Part shown: piece by piece, positions 16,550 through 24,063 of the stretch
How positions within the stretch are numbered: the first letter of the stretch is position 1
Layout: each line of letters begins with the position of its first letter
Source: Eikenella halliae
GTDB taxonomy: Bacteria > Pseudomonadota > Gammaproteobacteria > Burkholderiales > Neisseriaceae
DNA length: 64,000 nt
Assembly (NCBI RefSeq): GCF_001648475.1
Contig: NZ_LXSQ01000003.1
Span: 20,778 to 84,777, forward strand
Direction: 5' to 3'
Made by a program: the position numbers and the translations under genes
The notes under the pieces: model-generated
What the model was told of the DNA's origin: nothing
The model's database searches: none
The model's input: only the letters and a program-made list of their open reading frames with translations

Positions 16550-17353
16550 TTAAAAGCGCAGGCCGGCGCGGATGCCGAAGCTGTGCGCGTGGCTGGTGGA
16601 CGAATTGAAATGGACGCCGGCATGGTCGTAGGCAGAGGTTTTGGAATGGTCGTAGTGGTAGTAGGGGCCGAAGGTCAGTGCCAGATTCGGGGTGAATTGT
16701 TTCTGCGCGTCCACGCCCAAACTAATGCCGTAGCTGCTGCGTTTGTGCGTTTCATCCGGTACATGGGGATAAACCTGCGACCATTTGGTTTCAACTCTAT
16801 CACGCAGGCTGACCTGCGCTTCGCCCCAAGGGGTGATGCTCCAGCCGCCGCCCAAATCCTGCTCGTATTCTACCTGCGCTTTCAGATACAGAGTGCTTGA
16901 ATTATTGTCCATAATATTCGGGGCGTGCACGGTGCGGTGTGCGCGGGCGTTGCCAGCCGTATAACTGTAACTCAGCCCGCCGCCCACACGCAGGCCGCCC
17001 TGCTTGAAGCCGGACGGGGAATACAGGTAGCCCGCATATAGGTTGATTTCATCGATCTTGCCGCCGTCCACCACGGTTACGCCGCTTGCTTTTGCATCAA
17101 AACTGCGGCGGGCATAGCCCAATTCGGCACGGATGGCGTGCTGCTGCGCCAGCGGGATGTCGGCGCGGCCGCGCAGGATAAAGCCATCACTATTGATTTT
17201 GCTGCCGCTTTCTATATTGCTATGTTCGTAGCCGGTGGTAACGGTATAGCGCCCGTCCTTAATCGGATGCAGCGGGGTTTCTTGGGAATCGGGCGCGGCG
17301 GATGCGGCGGCGGCGAAGGAAAGGATGGCAAGGGCGAGTAGGGTTTTCTGCAT
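16550..17353 (-). CDS. Outer-membrane beta-barrel protein
   Basis: 267 aa from ATG 17353, chosen because AAGGAGA lies just upstream and the protein then starts with a signal peptide (MQKTLLALAILSFAAAASA). A longer reading into the 14-bp repeats is an artefact. The mature part shows alternating hydrophobic strands (GRYTVTTGYEHSN, AIRAELGYARRSF, INLYAGYLYSPSGF, LALTFGPYYHYDHS) and ends GIRAGLRF, with the C-terminal Phe needed for outer-membrane insertion. Around 10-12 strands. Possible adhesin/opacity-like or porin; I do not recognise the exact family. A tandem repeat and hairpin in the leader may affect expression. Confidence 0.82.
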   Translation of the reverse strand: MQKTLLALAILSFAAAASAAPDSQETPLHPIKDGRYTVTTGYEHSNIESGSKINSDGFILRGRADIPLAQQHAIRAELGYARRSFDAKASGVTVVDGGKIDEINLYAGYLYSPSGFKQGGLRVGGGLSYSYTAGNARAHRTVHAPNIMDNNSSTLYLKAQVEYEQDLGGGWSITPWGEAQVSLRDRVETKWSQVYPHVPDETHKRSSYGISLGVDAQKQFTPNLALTFGPYYHYDHSKTSAYDHAGVHFNSSTSHAHSFGIRAGLRF

Positions 17354-17406
17354 AAGTCGGTCTCCTTGGAATGGGGATTGAACGATGCTGCAAAAGCCCG
17401 AAAAAA

Positions 17407-17490
17407 GGGCTGCACAGCGGGGGCTGCACAGCGGGGGCTGCACAGCGGGGGCTGCACAGCGGGGGCTGCACAGCGGGGGCTGCACAGCGG
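17407..17490. repeat. 14-bp tandem repeat, six copies
   Basis: Six perfect head-to-tail copies of GGGCTGCACAGCGG followed by a partial GGGCTG. The array begins 54 bp before the start codon of the beta-barrel gene. Copy number of such perfect repeats can change by slippage; 14 is not a multiple of 3, but the array appears non-coding. Confidence 0.95.
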
Positions 17491-17493
17491 GGG

Positions 17494-17533
17494 CTGAGGC
17501 GGCAAACCTGCCTGCGGCGGTTTGCCGCCTCAG
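17494..17533. repeat. 15-bp inverted repeat next to the tandem array
   Basis: CTGAGGCGGCAAACC at 17494-17508 and its exact complement at 17519-17533 with a 10-nt loop. It would form a strong hairpin in the predicted leader of the beta-barrel transcript, directly upstream of the six tandem repeats. Confidence 0.85.
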
Positions 17534-17541
17534 CCGAACTT

Positions 17542-17571
17542 ATTATCAATCATCCGAGCCTAGGCTTACAA
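17542..17571 (-). promoter_or_regulatory. Putative promoter of the beta-barrel gene
   Basis: On the minus strand: TTGTAA (17571-17566), 18-nt spacer, GATAAT (17547-17542). If used, the hairpin and the 14-bp repeats lie in a roughly 185-nt 5' leader. Confidence 0.4.
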
Positions 17572-17644
17572 TTCTAGCGGCAGGTTTTGCCTTTATTAAC
17601 AAAGGCAGCCAAAACTGGCGCAGCCCGTTCCGTCTGCCGCAAAA

Positions 17645-17674
17645 GGCTACCTGAAAAATAGATTTCAGGTAGCC
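17645..17674. repeat. Inverted uptake-sequence pair
   Basis: Copies at 17645-17656 and 17663-17674 with a 6-nt loop, in the intergenic stretch between cysS and the beta-barrel gene. Confidence 0.6.
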
Positions 17675-17683
17675 TGCCCATTT

Positions 17684-17760
17684 GTAGGGTGTGTGCGGAA
17701 CGCACGCACGCGGTTTGGGAACAACGGGCAACGGCGTGCGTGCCTGTGCACGCACCCTAC
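17684..17760. repeat. 77-bp palindromic repeat, copy 1
   Basis: Bounded by GTAGGGTGTGTGC and GCACGCACCCTAC, with inner arms CGCACGCACGCG and CGTGCGTGC. A related copy lies at 63100-63188. Looks like a small mobile palindromic element distinct from the Correia family. Confidence 0.75.
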
Positions 17761-17787
17761 ACACCACGCAATCTTTCCTGTAAGAAA

Positions 17788-17813
17788 GGCTACCTGAAAT
17801 TTTTCAGGCAGCC
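17788..17813 (-). terminator. Mixed-dialect uptake hairpin behind cysS
   Basis: One arm is GGCTACCTGAAA, the other TTTCAGGCAGCC, i.e. the complement of AGGCTGCCTGAA, the dialect described for Simonsiella. The arms still pair with a G-T or one mismatch. 23 nt past the cysS stop. Confidence 0.6.
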
Positions 17814-17836
17814 TTTGTTTGCTTACATCAAACTCA

Positions 17837-19258
17837 TCAGCCGCGTGTCCAGCTGGTGCCGTCCGCGCCGTCGCGCAGGGTGATGTTTTCGGTGGCGAGC
17901 AGGTCGCGGATGCGGTCGGATTCCGCCCAGTTTTTGTCGGCGCGGGCTTGGCGGCGCCGGGCGATCAGCTCTTCGATTTCTTCGTTGGACAGGCCGCCGA
18001 CGGGGGCGCCGCCGTGCAGGAACCCGGTGGGGTCGCGCTGCAGCAGGCCGATGGTGGCGGCCAGCGCTTTCAGGCAGCCTGAAAGCTCGGCAGACTGGGT
18101 TTTGTTGGCTTCGCCGGCCAGCTCGAACAAGACCGCCATTGCTTCGGCGGTGCCGAAGTCATCGTTCATCGCGTCGTAAAAACGGCGGGTGTAGCCGTTG
18201 GCATCGTAGGCAGCCTGAAAAGCGGCGGGCGGCACGTTGGCCAGGGTGTTGTACAGGCGGGTGAGCGCGTTTTTGGCGTCGTTGAGGTGCGCATCAGAAT
18301 AATTCAGCGGGCTGCGGTAGTGGGCGCGCAGGATGAAAAAGCGCACGACTTCTGGGTCGTATTGTTTCAACACGTCGCGGATGGTGAAGAAGTTGCCCAG
18401 CGATTTGGACATTTTCTCGCCGTCCACTCGGATAAAGCCGTTGTGCAGCCAGTATTTCACATGGCTGGAAACGGGTTTGCCGTGGTGCGTTACTGCATGG
18501 TCGTGGCCGCAGGCATGGCCGCTGGCGCCGACGCTTTGGGCGATTTCGTTTTCATGGTGCGGGAACTGCAAATCCGCGCCGCCGCCGTGAATATCAAATG
18601 TGTCGCCGAACAGTTTTTCGCTCATCGCCGAGCATTCGATGTGCCAACCCGGGCGGCCTTGCCCCCACGGGCTTTCCCACGCCGGTTCGCCCGCTTTGGC
18701 GGCTTTCCACAACACAAAATCCAGCGGGTCGCGTTTGAAGCTATCGACTTCCACGCGCTCGCCCGCGCGCAAGTCATCCAGCGATTTGCCCGAGAGCTGA
18801 CCGTAGGCGGCAAATTCGCGCACGGCGTAATACACGTCGCCGTTGGCGGCCGGATAGGCTTTGCCGCGTGCAATCAGGTTTTCAATCATCGCAATCATTT
18901 CGGCGATGTTTTCGGTGGCCTTGGGCTCGAGGTCGGGGCGCAACACGCCCAGCGCGTCGGCGTCTTCGTGCATGGCGGCGATAAAGCGGGCGGTAAGCTC
19001 GCCGATAGTTTCGCCATTTTCCGCCGCGCGGGCGATGATTTTGTCGTCGATGTCGGTGATGTTGCGCACATAAGTGAGCGGATAGCCGCACTCGCGCAGC
19101 CAGCGGGCAATCATGTCGAATACCACCATCACGCGGGCGTGGCCGAGATGGCAGTAGTCGTACACGGTCATGCCGCAAACGTACATGCGCACGTTTTTCG
19201 GATCGATGGGGGCGAAGGGCTCTTTTTGGCGGGTGAGGGTGTTGTAGAGGGATAACAT
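17837..19258 (-). CDS. cysS: Cysteinyl-tRNA synthetase
   Basis: 473 aa. Charges tRNA-Cys; monomeric class I synthetase. The HIGH-type motif reads HLGH (CHLGHARVMVVFD), zinc-site Cys28 is in VCGMTVYD, HHENEIAQS supplies further ligands, and the KMSKS loop is GEKMSKSLGNFF. Length is normal (E. coli 461). Two variant uptake sequences, one within a perfect 21-nt inverted repeat (18067-18087), lie in the C-terminal third. Single gene. Confidence 0.98.
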   Translation of the reverse strand: MLSLYNTLTRQKEPFAPIDPKNVRMYVCGMTVYDYCHLGHARVMVVFDMIARWLRECGYPLTYVRNITDIDDKIIARAAENGETIGELTARFIAAMHEDADALGVLRPDLEPKATENIAEMIAMIENLIARGKAYPAANGDVYYAVREFAAYGQLSGKSLDDLRAGERVEVDSFKRDPLDFVLWKAAKAGEPAWESPWGQGRPGWHIECSAMSEKLFGDTFDIHGGGADLQFPHHENEIAQSVGASGHACGHDHAVTHHGKPVSSHVKYWLHNGFIRVDGEKMSKSLGNFFTIRDVLKQYDPEVVRFFILRAHYRSPLNYSDAHLNDAKNALTRLYNTLANVPPAAFQAAYDANGYTRRFYDAMNDDFGTAEAMAVLFELAGEANKTQSAELSGCLKALAATIGLLQRDPTGFLHGGAPVGGLSNEEIEELIARRRQARADKNWAESDRIRDLLATENITLRDGADGTSWTRG

Positions 19259-19350
19259 GTTTTGGGTTCGAGTTTGGTTAGGTGGAAGGCTACCTGAAAA
19301 TGCGGATGAGCCGGATTACAAATGCCGCTTCAGCCAAGCTTGCCAAAAAA

Positions 19351-19854
19351 TCACTCTTCCTTGGCATCGGCCGGGCAGTCTTTGCCTTGGTAGGTATACC
19401 AACCGTTGCTATGGCTTTCGTAGGCGGTGTCGTCTTCGGTGTAGTGGTAATGAAAGGCGAAATACAGGCGGGGGCGGCCTTGTTGGTCGGTTTCCTCCGC
19501 CATGCTGAAGGTGTAAGACTGCAAACCGCTCTTGGCTTCGGCAGGGTTGAGCAGGGTAAACACACGGCCTGTGTCGGTTGGGCGCTCTTCAAAACGGCCG
19601 GCGGGATAACGCCCTACAGTATGCTTGCGGATTTGCGCATCCAGCCAGGCTTGCCCGTTGCGGATGCACACTTTGGAATTGATCAGGTGGCCAGGCGAAT
19701 TCGGGCGCGGAATGGCATCGGCCGTATTGGTTGGATTGACGGGACGGTACGACATATGGCTGTTACCGCTGTGAATATAAAGGCCGTCGGGCAAGTTAAT
19801 GGCGAAGGCGGCCGTACCAACGGTAAGCAAAACGGCGGACAGAAGATATTTCAT
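19351..19854 (-). CDS. Hypothetical secreted protein
   Basis: 167 aa with a clear signal peptide (MKYLLSAVLLTVGTAAFA). The mature protein has two Cys residues (VCIRNGQ near the middle and DCPADAKEE at the end) that could form a disulfide, an aromatic-rich stretch YFAFHYHYTEDD, and no membrane helix. Not recognised as a known family. Leader is 220 bp from the divergent lipoprotein gene on the plus strand. Probably periplasmic. Confidence 0.75.
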   Translation of the reverse strand: MKYLLSAVLLTVGTAAFAINLPDGLYIHSGNSHMSYRPVNPTNTADAIPRPNSPGHLINSKVCIRNGQAWLDAQIRKHTVGRYPAGRFEERPTDTGRVFTLLNPAEAKSGLQSYTFSMAEETDQQGRPRLYFAFHYHYTEDDTAYESHSNGWYTYQGKDCPADAKEE

Positions 19855-20076
19855 GTTGGCTGTCTCTGATGTCTAAATATAGAGGAAGAGGCATTGTAGC
19901 CGAAAGCCTTGTTGCAGCCAACGAAGGCGGCGGATTGTAAACAAATATTTGGAAAGTTTTGGAAACGGTAAATATTGCGGCAGGGGCTTTTGTTTGGGCT
20001 ATAGTGGCTGCCGTAAGCTGTGTATTTTGCATCAACCTATTGTTTCTATTTAAATCCAAAAGAAAGGAAATCAATT

Positions 20077-20736
20077 ATGATGAAACGCATCACCGTTCTA
20101 ACCCTGGCCGCCACCTTTGCCCTCGGCGGCTGTATCACCGACCCGGTTACCGGTCAGCAGACTATTTCCAAAACCGCGCTGTTCGGCCTCGGCGGCGCGG
20201 CGGCCTGCGGCGCCATCGGCGCCATCACGCACGGCAGCAAAGGCGCGCGCAATGCGGCATTGGGTTGCGGCGTGGTGGGCGCCGGCGTAGGCGGCTATAT
20301 GGACCTTCAAGAGCGCCGTTTGCGCCAAGAGCTGGCCAACACGCCGGTGGAAGTGGAACGCAAAGGCGACCAAATCAAGCTGACCATGCCCAGCGGCGTC
20401 ACCTTCGCCACCAACAGCGCCAGCCTGAGCCCGGACGCAGTCAATTCGCTCAACACCGTGGCCAATGTGTTGACGCAGTATCCGGAAACCACCATCACCG
20501 TGGCCGGCCACACCGACAACACCGGCAACGACCGCATCAACAACCCCTTGTCTGAAAACCGCGCCCGCTCCGTGGCCGGTTATCTCACCGGCCGCGGCGT
20601 GGCTGCCAGCCGCATCAGCACCGTGGGCTACGGCTCACGCTCGCCGGTGGCCGACAACTCCACCGAAAGCGGCCGCGCGCAAAACCGCCGCGTGGAAATC
20701 CTGATCAACCCCACCACCCAGGCAGGCCAGCAGTAA
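20077..20736 (+). CDS. OmpA-family lipoprotein (YiaD-like)
   Basis: 219 aa from ATG 20077, preceded by AAAGGAAA at good spacing. Lipobox LGGC with the lipidated Cys at residue 19. Next comes a glycine-zipper segment (GLGGAAACGAIGAI, GCGVVGAGVGGY), then a C-terminal OmpA domain (about 110-215) with the peptidoglycan-binding Asp in GHTDNTG and Arg in RAQNRRVEI. Anchors the outer membrane to the cell wall. A strong non-uptake terminator follows directly. Confidence 0.93.
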   Translation: MMKRITVLTLAATFALGGCITDPVTGQQTISKTALFGLGGAAACGAIGAITHGSKGARNAALGCGVVGAGVGGYMDLQERRLRQELANTPVEVERKGDQIKLTMPSGVTFATNSASLSPDAVNSLNTVANVLTQYPETTITVAGHTDNTGNDRINNPLSENRARSVAGYLTGRGVAASRISTVGYGSRSPVADNSTESGRAQNRRVEILINPTTQAGQQ

Positions 20737-20756
20737 GCGCATAAATCAGACGGACG

Positions 20757-20792
20757 AAAGCACGCCGGAAGCCAATCGGCGTGCTTTTCTTT
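20757..20792 (+). terminator. Intrinsic terminator of the OmpA-like lipoprotein
   Basis: Stem AGCACGCCG / CGGCGTGCT (20759-20767 with 20777-20785), 9-nt loop, then TTTTCTTT. Begins 20 nt after the stop. Confidence 0.88.
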
Positions 20793-20848
20793 AAACGGTG
20801 GATAGACTTCCCAACATGGCCACATTATTCATTATCCGTCCGCATCAA

Positions 20849-20885
20849 GGCTACCTGAAACACAGCTGACCGTTTTCAGGTAGCC
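20849..20885. repeat. Inverted uptake-sequence pair before rsuA
   Basis: Copies at 20849-20860 and 20874-20885. Another single copy overlaps the region just upstream of the rsuA -10 box (20946-20957). Confidence 0.65.
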
Positions 20886-20967
20886 TTTTGCATATAACAT
20901 CAGCCACACGGGTGATCTGTGCGCGAAGCAAGCCACGCACTCGGTTTTCAGGTAGCCCCAAGCTGCC

Positions 20968-20976
20968 TGCTATAAT
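20968..20976 (+). promoter_or_regulatory. Extended -10 promoter of rsuA
   Basis: TGCTATAAT, 29 nt before the ATG. The place of a -35 box is occupied by an uptake sequence (20946-20957). Confidence 0.5.
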
Positions 20977-21005
20977 CCCCGCCTCCATCCCATTATCCGC
21001 CCGCC

Positions 21006-21695
21006 ATGCAACTGACCAAATACCTGCAAGCCCAAGGCATCGGCAGCCGCAAGCAATGCCGCCAGCTCATCGAACAAGGCCGCATTGAAATCAACGGCGA
21101 AACCGCCGAACAGCCCGATGCCGAAATCGAGCCCGCCCAAGTGCAGCGCCTCGCCATCGACAGCGAAGAAATTGCCGCCATCCCCCTGCCGCACTACTAC
21201 ATCCTGCTGCACAAACCCGCCGGTTATGAAACCTCACACAAACCGCGCGACTACCCCAGCGTGTTTTCCCTGCTGCCCGACCACATCCGTGCCACCGGGC
21301 CGCAAGCCGTCGGCCGGCTCGATGCCGACACCACCGGCGTGCTGCTCATCACCAACGACGGCGCGTTCAACCACCGACAAACCTCGCCCAAACACCACGT
21401 GGCCAAACTCTACCGCGCTACGCTTAAACACCCGGCCGACGAAGCGCTGTGCGCCGCCTTGCGCCAAGGCGTGCTGCTGCACGACGACAACGAAACCGTA
21501 GCCGCCGCCGCAGCCGAATTGGAAAATCCGCACAGCCTGCTGCTCACCCTCACCCAGGGCAAATACCACCAGGTCAAACGCATGGTGGCCGCCGCCGGCA
21601 ACCGCGTGGAAGCCCTGCACCGCCTGCGCTTCGGCGATTGGGAATGTGAGGATTTGCTGCCGGGGCAGTGGCGCTTTATCCAGCCCGAGAATTGA
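21006..21695 (+). CDS. rsuA: 16S rRNA pseudouridine(516) synthase RsuA
   Basis: 229 aa. RsuA makes pseudouridine at position 516 of 16S rRNA. An S4-like RNA-binding domain occupies about 1-55 (TKYLQAQGIGSRKQCRQLIE), followed by the catalytic domain with GRLDADTTGVLLITNDG carrying the catalytic Asp and a KYHQVKRM motif. RsuA is preferred over RluB/RluE because of length and the S4 domain; the exact target base is inferred from family. Confidence 0.92.
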   Translation: MQLTKYLQAQGIGSRKQCRQLIEQGRIEINGETAEQPDAEIEPAQVQRLAIDSEEIAAIPLPHYYILLHKPAGYETSHKPRDYPSVFSLLPDHIRATGPQAVGRLDADTTGVLLITNDGAFNHRQTSPKHHVAKLYRATLKHPADEALCAALRQGVLLHDDNETVAAAAAELENPHSLLLTLTQGKYHQVKRMVAAAGNRVEALHRLRFGDWECEDLLPGQWRFIQPEN

Positions 21696-21753
21696 ACGGC
21701 TTGCGCATTTGAGGCTACCTGAAAATCCAAACCGCCCAGTCAGCTCCTCTGCC

Positions 21754-22632
21754 ATGCTTTCCAAACTGGACAACTTCCTCTGCTGCCGCCCGTACCGCCC
21801 CGAATTGCGCGGCTTTTGCCGTTTTGCCGTGGAATTCTGGTTTTTCGGGCTGAAAGAAGCCCGCGCCTGCCTGTTTGCCGCCCTGTTTTTCGCCGCCATG
21901 TTTGCCGTACCGAAAACCGGCGTGCTGGGGCTGCCGCGTTACGATGTGCTGTTGGTGTTTGCGTTGGCAGTGCAAATTTTTATGGTTTGGGCAAAGCTGG
22001 AAACATGGGACGAACTCAAATCCGTGTCGCTCTTTCACGCCGTGGGTTTCGTGCTGGAAGTGTTTAAAACCTCGCCGGAAATCCAAGCCGCGCTGCTGCC
22101 TGCAGGCTCAACCGTGCGCGCTTCGTGGGCATATCCCGATTTTGCCTATACCAAAGTGCTGGGTGTGCCGCTGTTTACGGGATTTATGTATGCGGCGGTA
22201 GCAAGCTACATCATCCAAGCGTGGCGGCTGTTCAGGCTGCGGGTGTACAGAATGCCGCCCTATTGGCTGACCACGCTGGCGGCGGCGTTGATTTATCTGA
22301 ACTTCTTCACCCACCACGCCATTATGGATTTGCGCTGGTATATCGCTTCATTCGTGCTGGGGCTGTATGCGCGCAGCTATGTGGTGTTCACGCCCTACGA
22401 CACGCCGCACAGGATGCCTATGCTGCTGTCGTTTGTGTTTATCGGCTTCTTCATCTGGCTGGCGGAAAACCTCGGCACGCTGCTGGGCGTGTGGCGTTAT
22501 CCCAACCAAATCGGTACATGGTCGATGGTGCACTGGGGCAAGTTCGGCGCATGGTCGCTGCTGGTTATCATGACGTTTACCATCGTTACGCACTTGAAAC
22601 ACATCAAGGAAACGGTTTCCGTATCGCGCTAA
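21754..22632 (+). CDS. DUF817 family integral membrane protein
   Basis: 292 aa from ATG 21754; the longer reading upstream overlaps rsuA and crosses an uptake sequence. About eight membrane helices. Family features seen: FWFFGLKEARACLF near the N-terminus, FKTSPEIQAALLPAGST, WAYPDFAYTKVLGVPLFTGFMYAAVASYI, and FIWLAENLGTLLGVWRYP near the C-terminus. Function of DUF817 is not known. A Correia element begins 18 nt after its stop. Confidence 0.88.
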   Translation: MLSKLDNFLCCRPYRPELRGFCRFAVEFWFFGLKEARACLFAALFFAAMFAVPKTGVLGLPRYDVLLVFALAVQIFMVWAKLETWDELKSVSLFHAVGFVLEVFKTSPEIQAALLPAGSTVRASWAYPDFAYTKVLGVPLFTGFMYAAVASYIIQAWRLFRLRVYRMPPYWLTTLAAALIYLNFFTHHAIMDLRWYIASFVLGLYARSYVVFTPYDTPHRMPMLLSFVFIGFFIWLAENLGTLLGVWRYPNQIGTWSMVHWGKFGAWSLLVIMTFTIVTHLKHIKETVSVSR

Positions 22633-22650
22633 GCCGCGCCGTTTGCCTTA

Positions 22651-22756
22651 TATAGTGGGTTAAAATAAGAATGGTACAAGGCGGCGAGCCGCAGACAGTA
22701 TGAGCAATACGGCAAGGCGAGCCAACGCTGTAGCATTCTTATTTTAATTCACTATA
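22651..22756. repeat. Correia element copy C, variant arms
   Basis: 106 bp. Ends and core (GGCGGCGAGCCGCAGACAGT) match the family, but the subterminal arms are AAAATAAGAATG and CATTCTTATTTT, complementary to each other and unlike other copies here. The right end followed by AT gives TATAAT, a -10-like box 124 nt upstream of nudB. Confidence 0.85.
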
Positions 22757-22880
22757 ATCGCCGCCAAGCGCCGCCCGCCGAACATAGCGTGGGGTGAAAA
22801 TAAAGATAGAGCCGGGCGGCAAGACGAACCAACGCTACCGCACATTCCTTTTAAACCCCCTTCGCAAAGAAAGCCCGCCC

Positions 22881-23366
22881 ATGAACCGCCCCGCCTACAA
22901 ACGCCCCGAATCCGTGCTCGTGCTGCTGCACGACGGGCAAGGCCGCGCCCTGATGCTCGAGCGCGTGTCCCCGCCCGGCTTCTGGCAATCCGTAACCGGC
23001 AGCCTGGAAGAAGGCGAAACCCCGTTTGCCACCGCCCTGCGCGAAGTGGCCGAAGAAACCGGCATCCTGCTCGCGCCGGAAGAGCTCAAAGACTGGCACA
23101 CGCAAAACGAATACGAAATCTACGAACACTGGCGCCACCGCTACGCCCCCGGCGTTACCCGCAACACCGAACACGTCTTCTCTGCCCGCATCCCCGCCGC
23201 CAGCCCCGTACGCCTTTCCGATCGCGAACACCGCGCCTACCGCTGGCTGCCGCTGGCCGAAGCCGCCCGTCTCGCCTTTTCCCCTTCCAACCGCGAAGCA
23301 TTGTTGCGTCTGGCCGCCGAAACCGAGGGCAGACTACCTGAAAAATTGACTGCCCCACCGCTTTGA
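22881..23366 (+). CDS. nudB: Dihydroneopterin triphosphate pyrophosphatase NudB (Nudix)
   Basis: 161 aa from ATG 22881 (MNRPAYKRPESVLVLLHD); an extension to 22794 is not conserved-looking. Nudix box GSLEEGETPFATALREVAEE followed by TGI, and the NudB-type WQSVTGSLE. The enzyme removes pyrophosphate from dihydroneopterin triphosphate in folate synthesis and can act on dNTPs. The C-terminal tail RLPEKL derives from a decayed uptake sequence near the stop. No other folate genes adjacent. Confidence 0.88.
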   Translation: MNRPAYKRPESVLVLLHDGQGRALMLERVSPPGFWQSVTGSLEEGETPFATALREVAEETGILLAPEELKDWHTQNEYEIYEHWRHRYAPGVTRNTEHVFSARIPAASPVRLSDREHRAYRWLPLAEAARLAFSPSNREALLRLAAETEGRLPEKLTAPPL

Positions 23367-23403
23367 TAGATGATGGCAGTCGTCAACCCAAACGAGCCCT
23401 GTT

Positions 23404-23877
23404 ATGGATACCCTGCTGCAAGAAGTTACCCAACAACTCGCCCAACGCGGCGAAACCATCACCTGCGCCGAATCCTGCACCGGCGGCCTGCTCGCCGCCG
23501 CGCTCACCCGCCTGCCCGGCAGTTCCGCCTGGTTTGAAACCGGCTTCGTCACCTACAGCAACCACGCCAAACAGCAGCTCCTCAACGTAAACCCCACCAC
23601 CCTCAGCCACTACGGCGCGGTGAGCGAGGAAACCGTGCGCGAAATGGCGCTGGGCGCACTCATCGCCACCAAGGCCGACTACGCCATCAGCATCTCCGGC
23701 ATCGCCGGCCCCGACGGCGGCAGCGAAGACAAACCCGTAGGCACGGTTTGGTTCAGCCTCGCCACCAAACAGCGCATCTGGGCGAAAGAGCAGCACTTCG
23801 AAGGCGACCGCGAAGCCGTGCGCACCCAAGCCGTGCGCTTTGCCCTGATGCTGATGAAAAAGTATTTGGAGCGATAG
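23404..23877 (+). CDS. pncC: Nicotinamide-nucleotide amidohydrolase PncC (CinA C-terminal domain)
   Basis: 157 aa, CinA C-terminal domain alone. Deamidates NMN to nicotinic acid mononucleotide in pyridine nucleotide salvage. Signature AESCTGGLLAAALT and the ISGIAGPDGGSEDKPVGTVW stretch are present. 37 bp after nudB on the same strand with no terminator between, so probably co-transcribed. Confidence 0.93.
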   Translation: MDTLLQEVTQQLAQRGETITCAESCTGGLLAAALTRLPGSSAWFETGFVTYSNHAKQQLLNVNPTTLSHYGAVSEETVREMALGALIATKADYAISISGIAGPDGGSEDKPVGTVWFSLATKQRIWAKEQHFEGDREAVRTQAVRFALMLMKKYLER

Positions 23878-23963
23878 GGTTAGATTAAATTTTGAAAGGC
23901 TGCCGAAGCTGGCTTGCAGGTTTCCGCAAAACCCAATTCCAGCTAGCCCATTCCCCTTCTAAA

Positions 23964-23994
23964 GGCTACCTGAAACCCTTTCAGGTAGCCTTTT
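23964..23994 (+). terminator. Uptake-sequence terminator of pncC
   Basis: Copies at 23964-23975 and 23979-23990 with a 3-nt loop, followed by TTTTC. Confidence 0.75.
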
Positions 23995-24063
23995 CGTCTG
24001 CTAAGGGCAGGTCCTTTGTGGCATAATACCGCCCATTTCCATCTTTCCAACAAACCGCAAATT

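Noticed and set aside
17407..17490. CRISPR array
   Set aside because: Repeats are contiguous with no spacers and no cas genes are present.
17371..17654. Cys-rich repeat proteins encoded across the 14-bp array
   Set aside because: Frames exist only because the repeat lacks stops; no start signals and no similarity.
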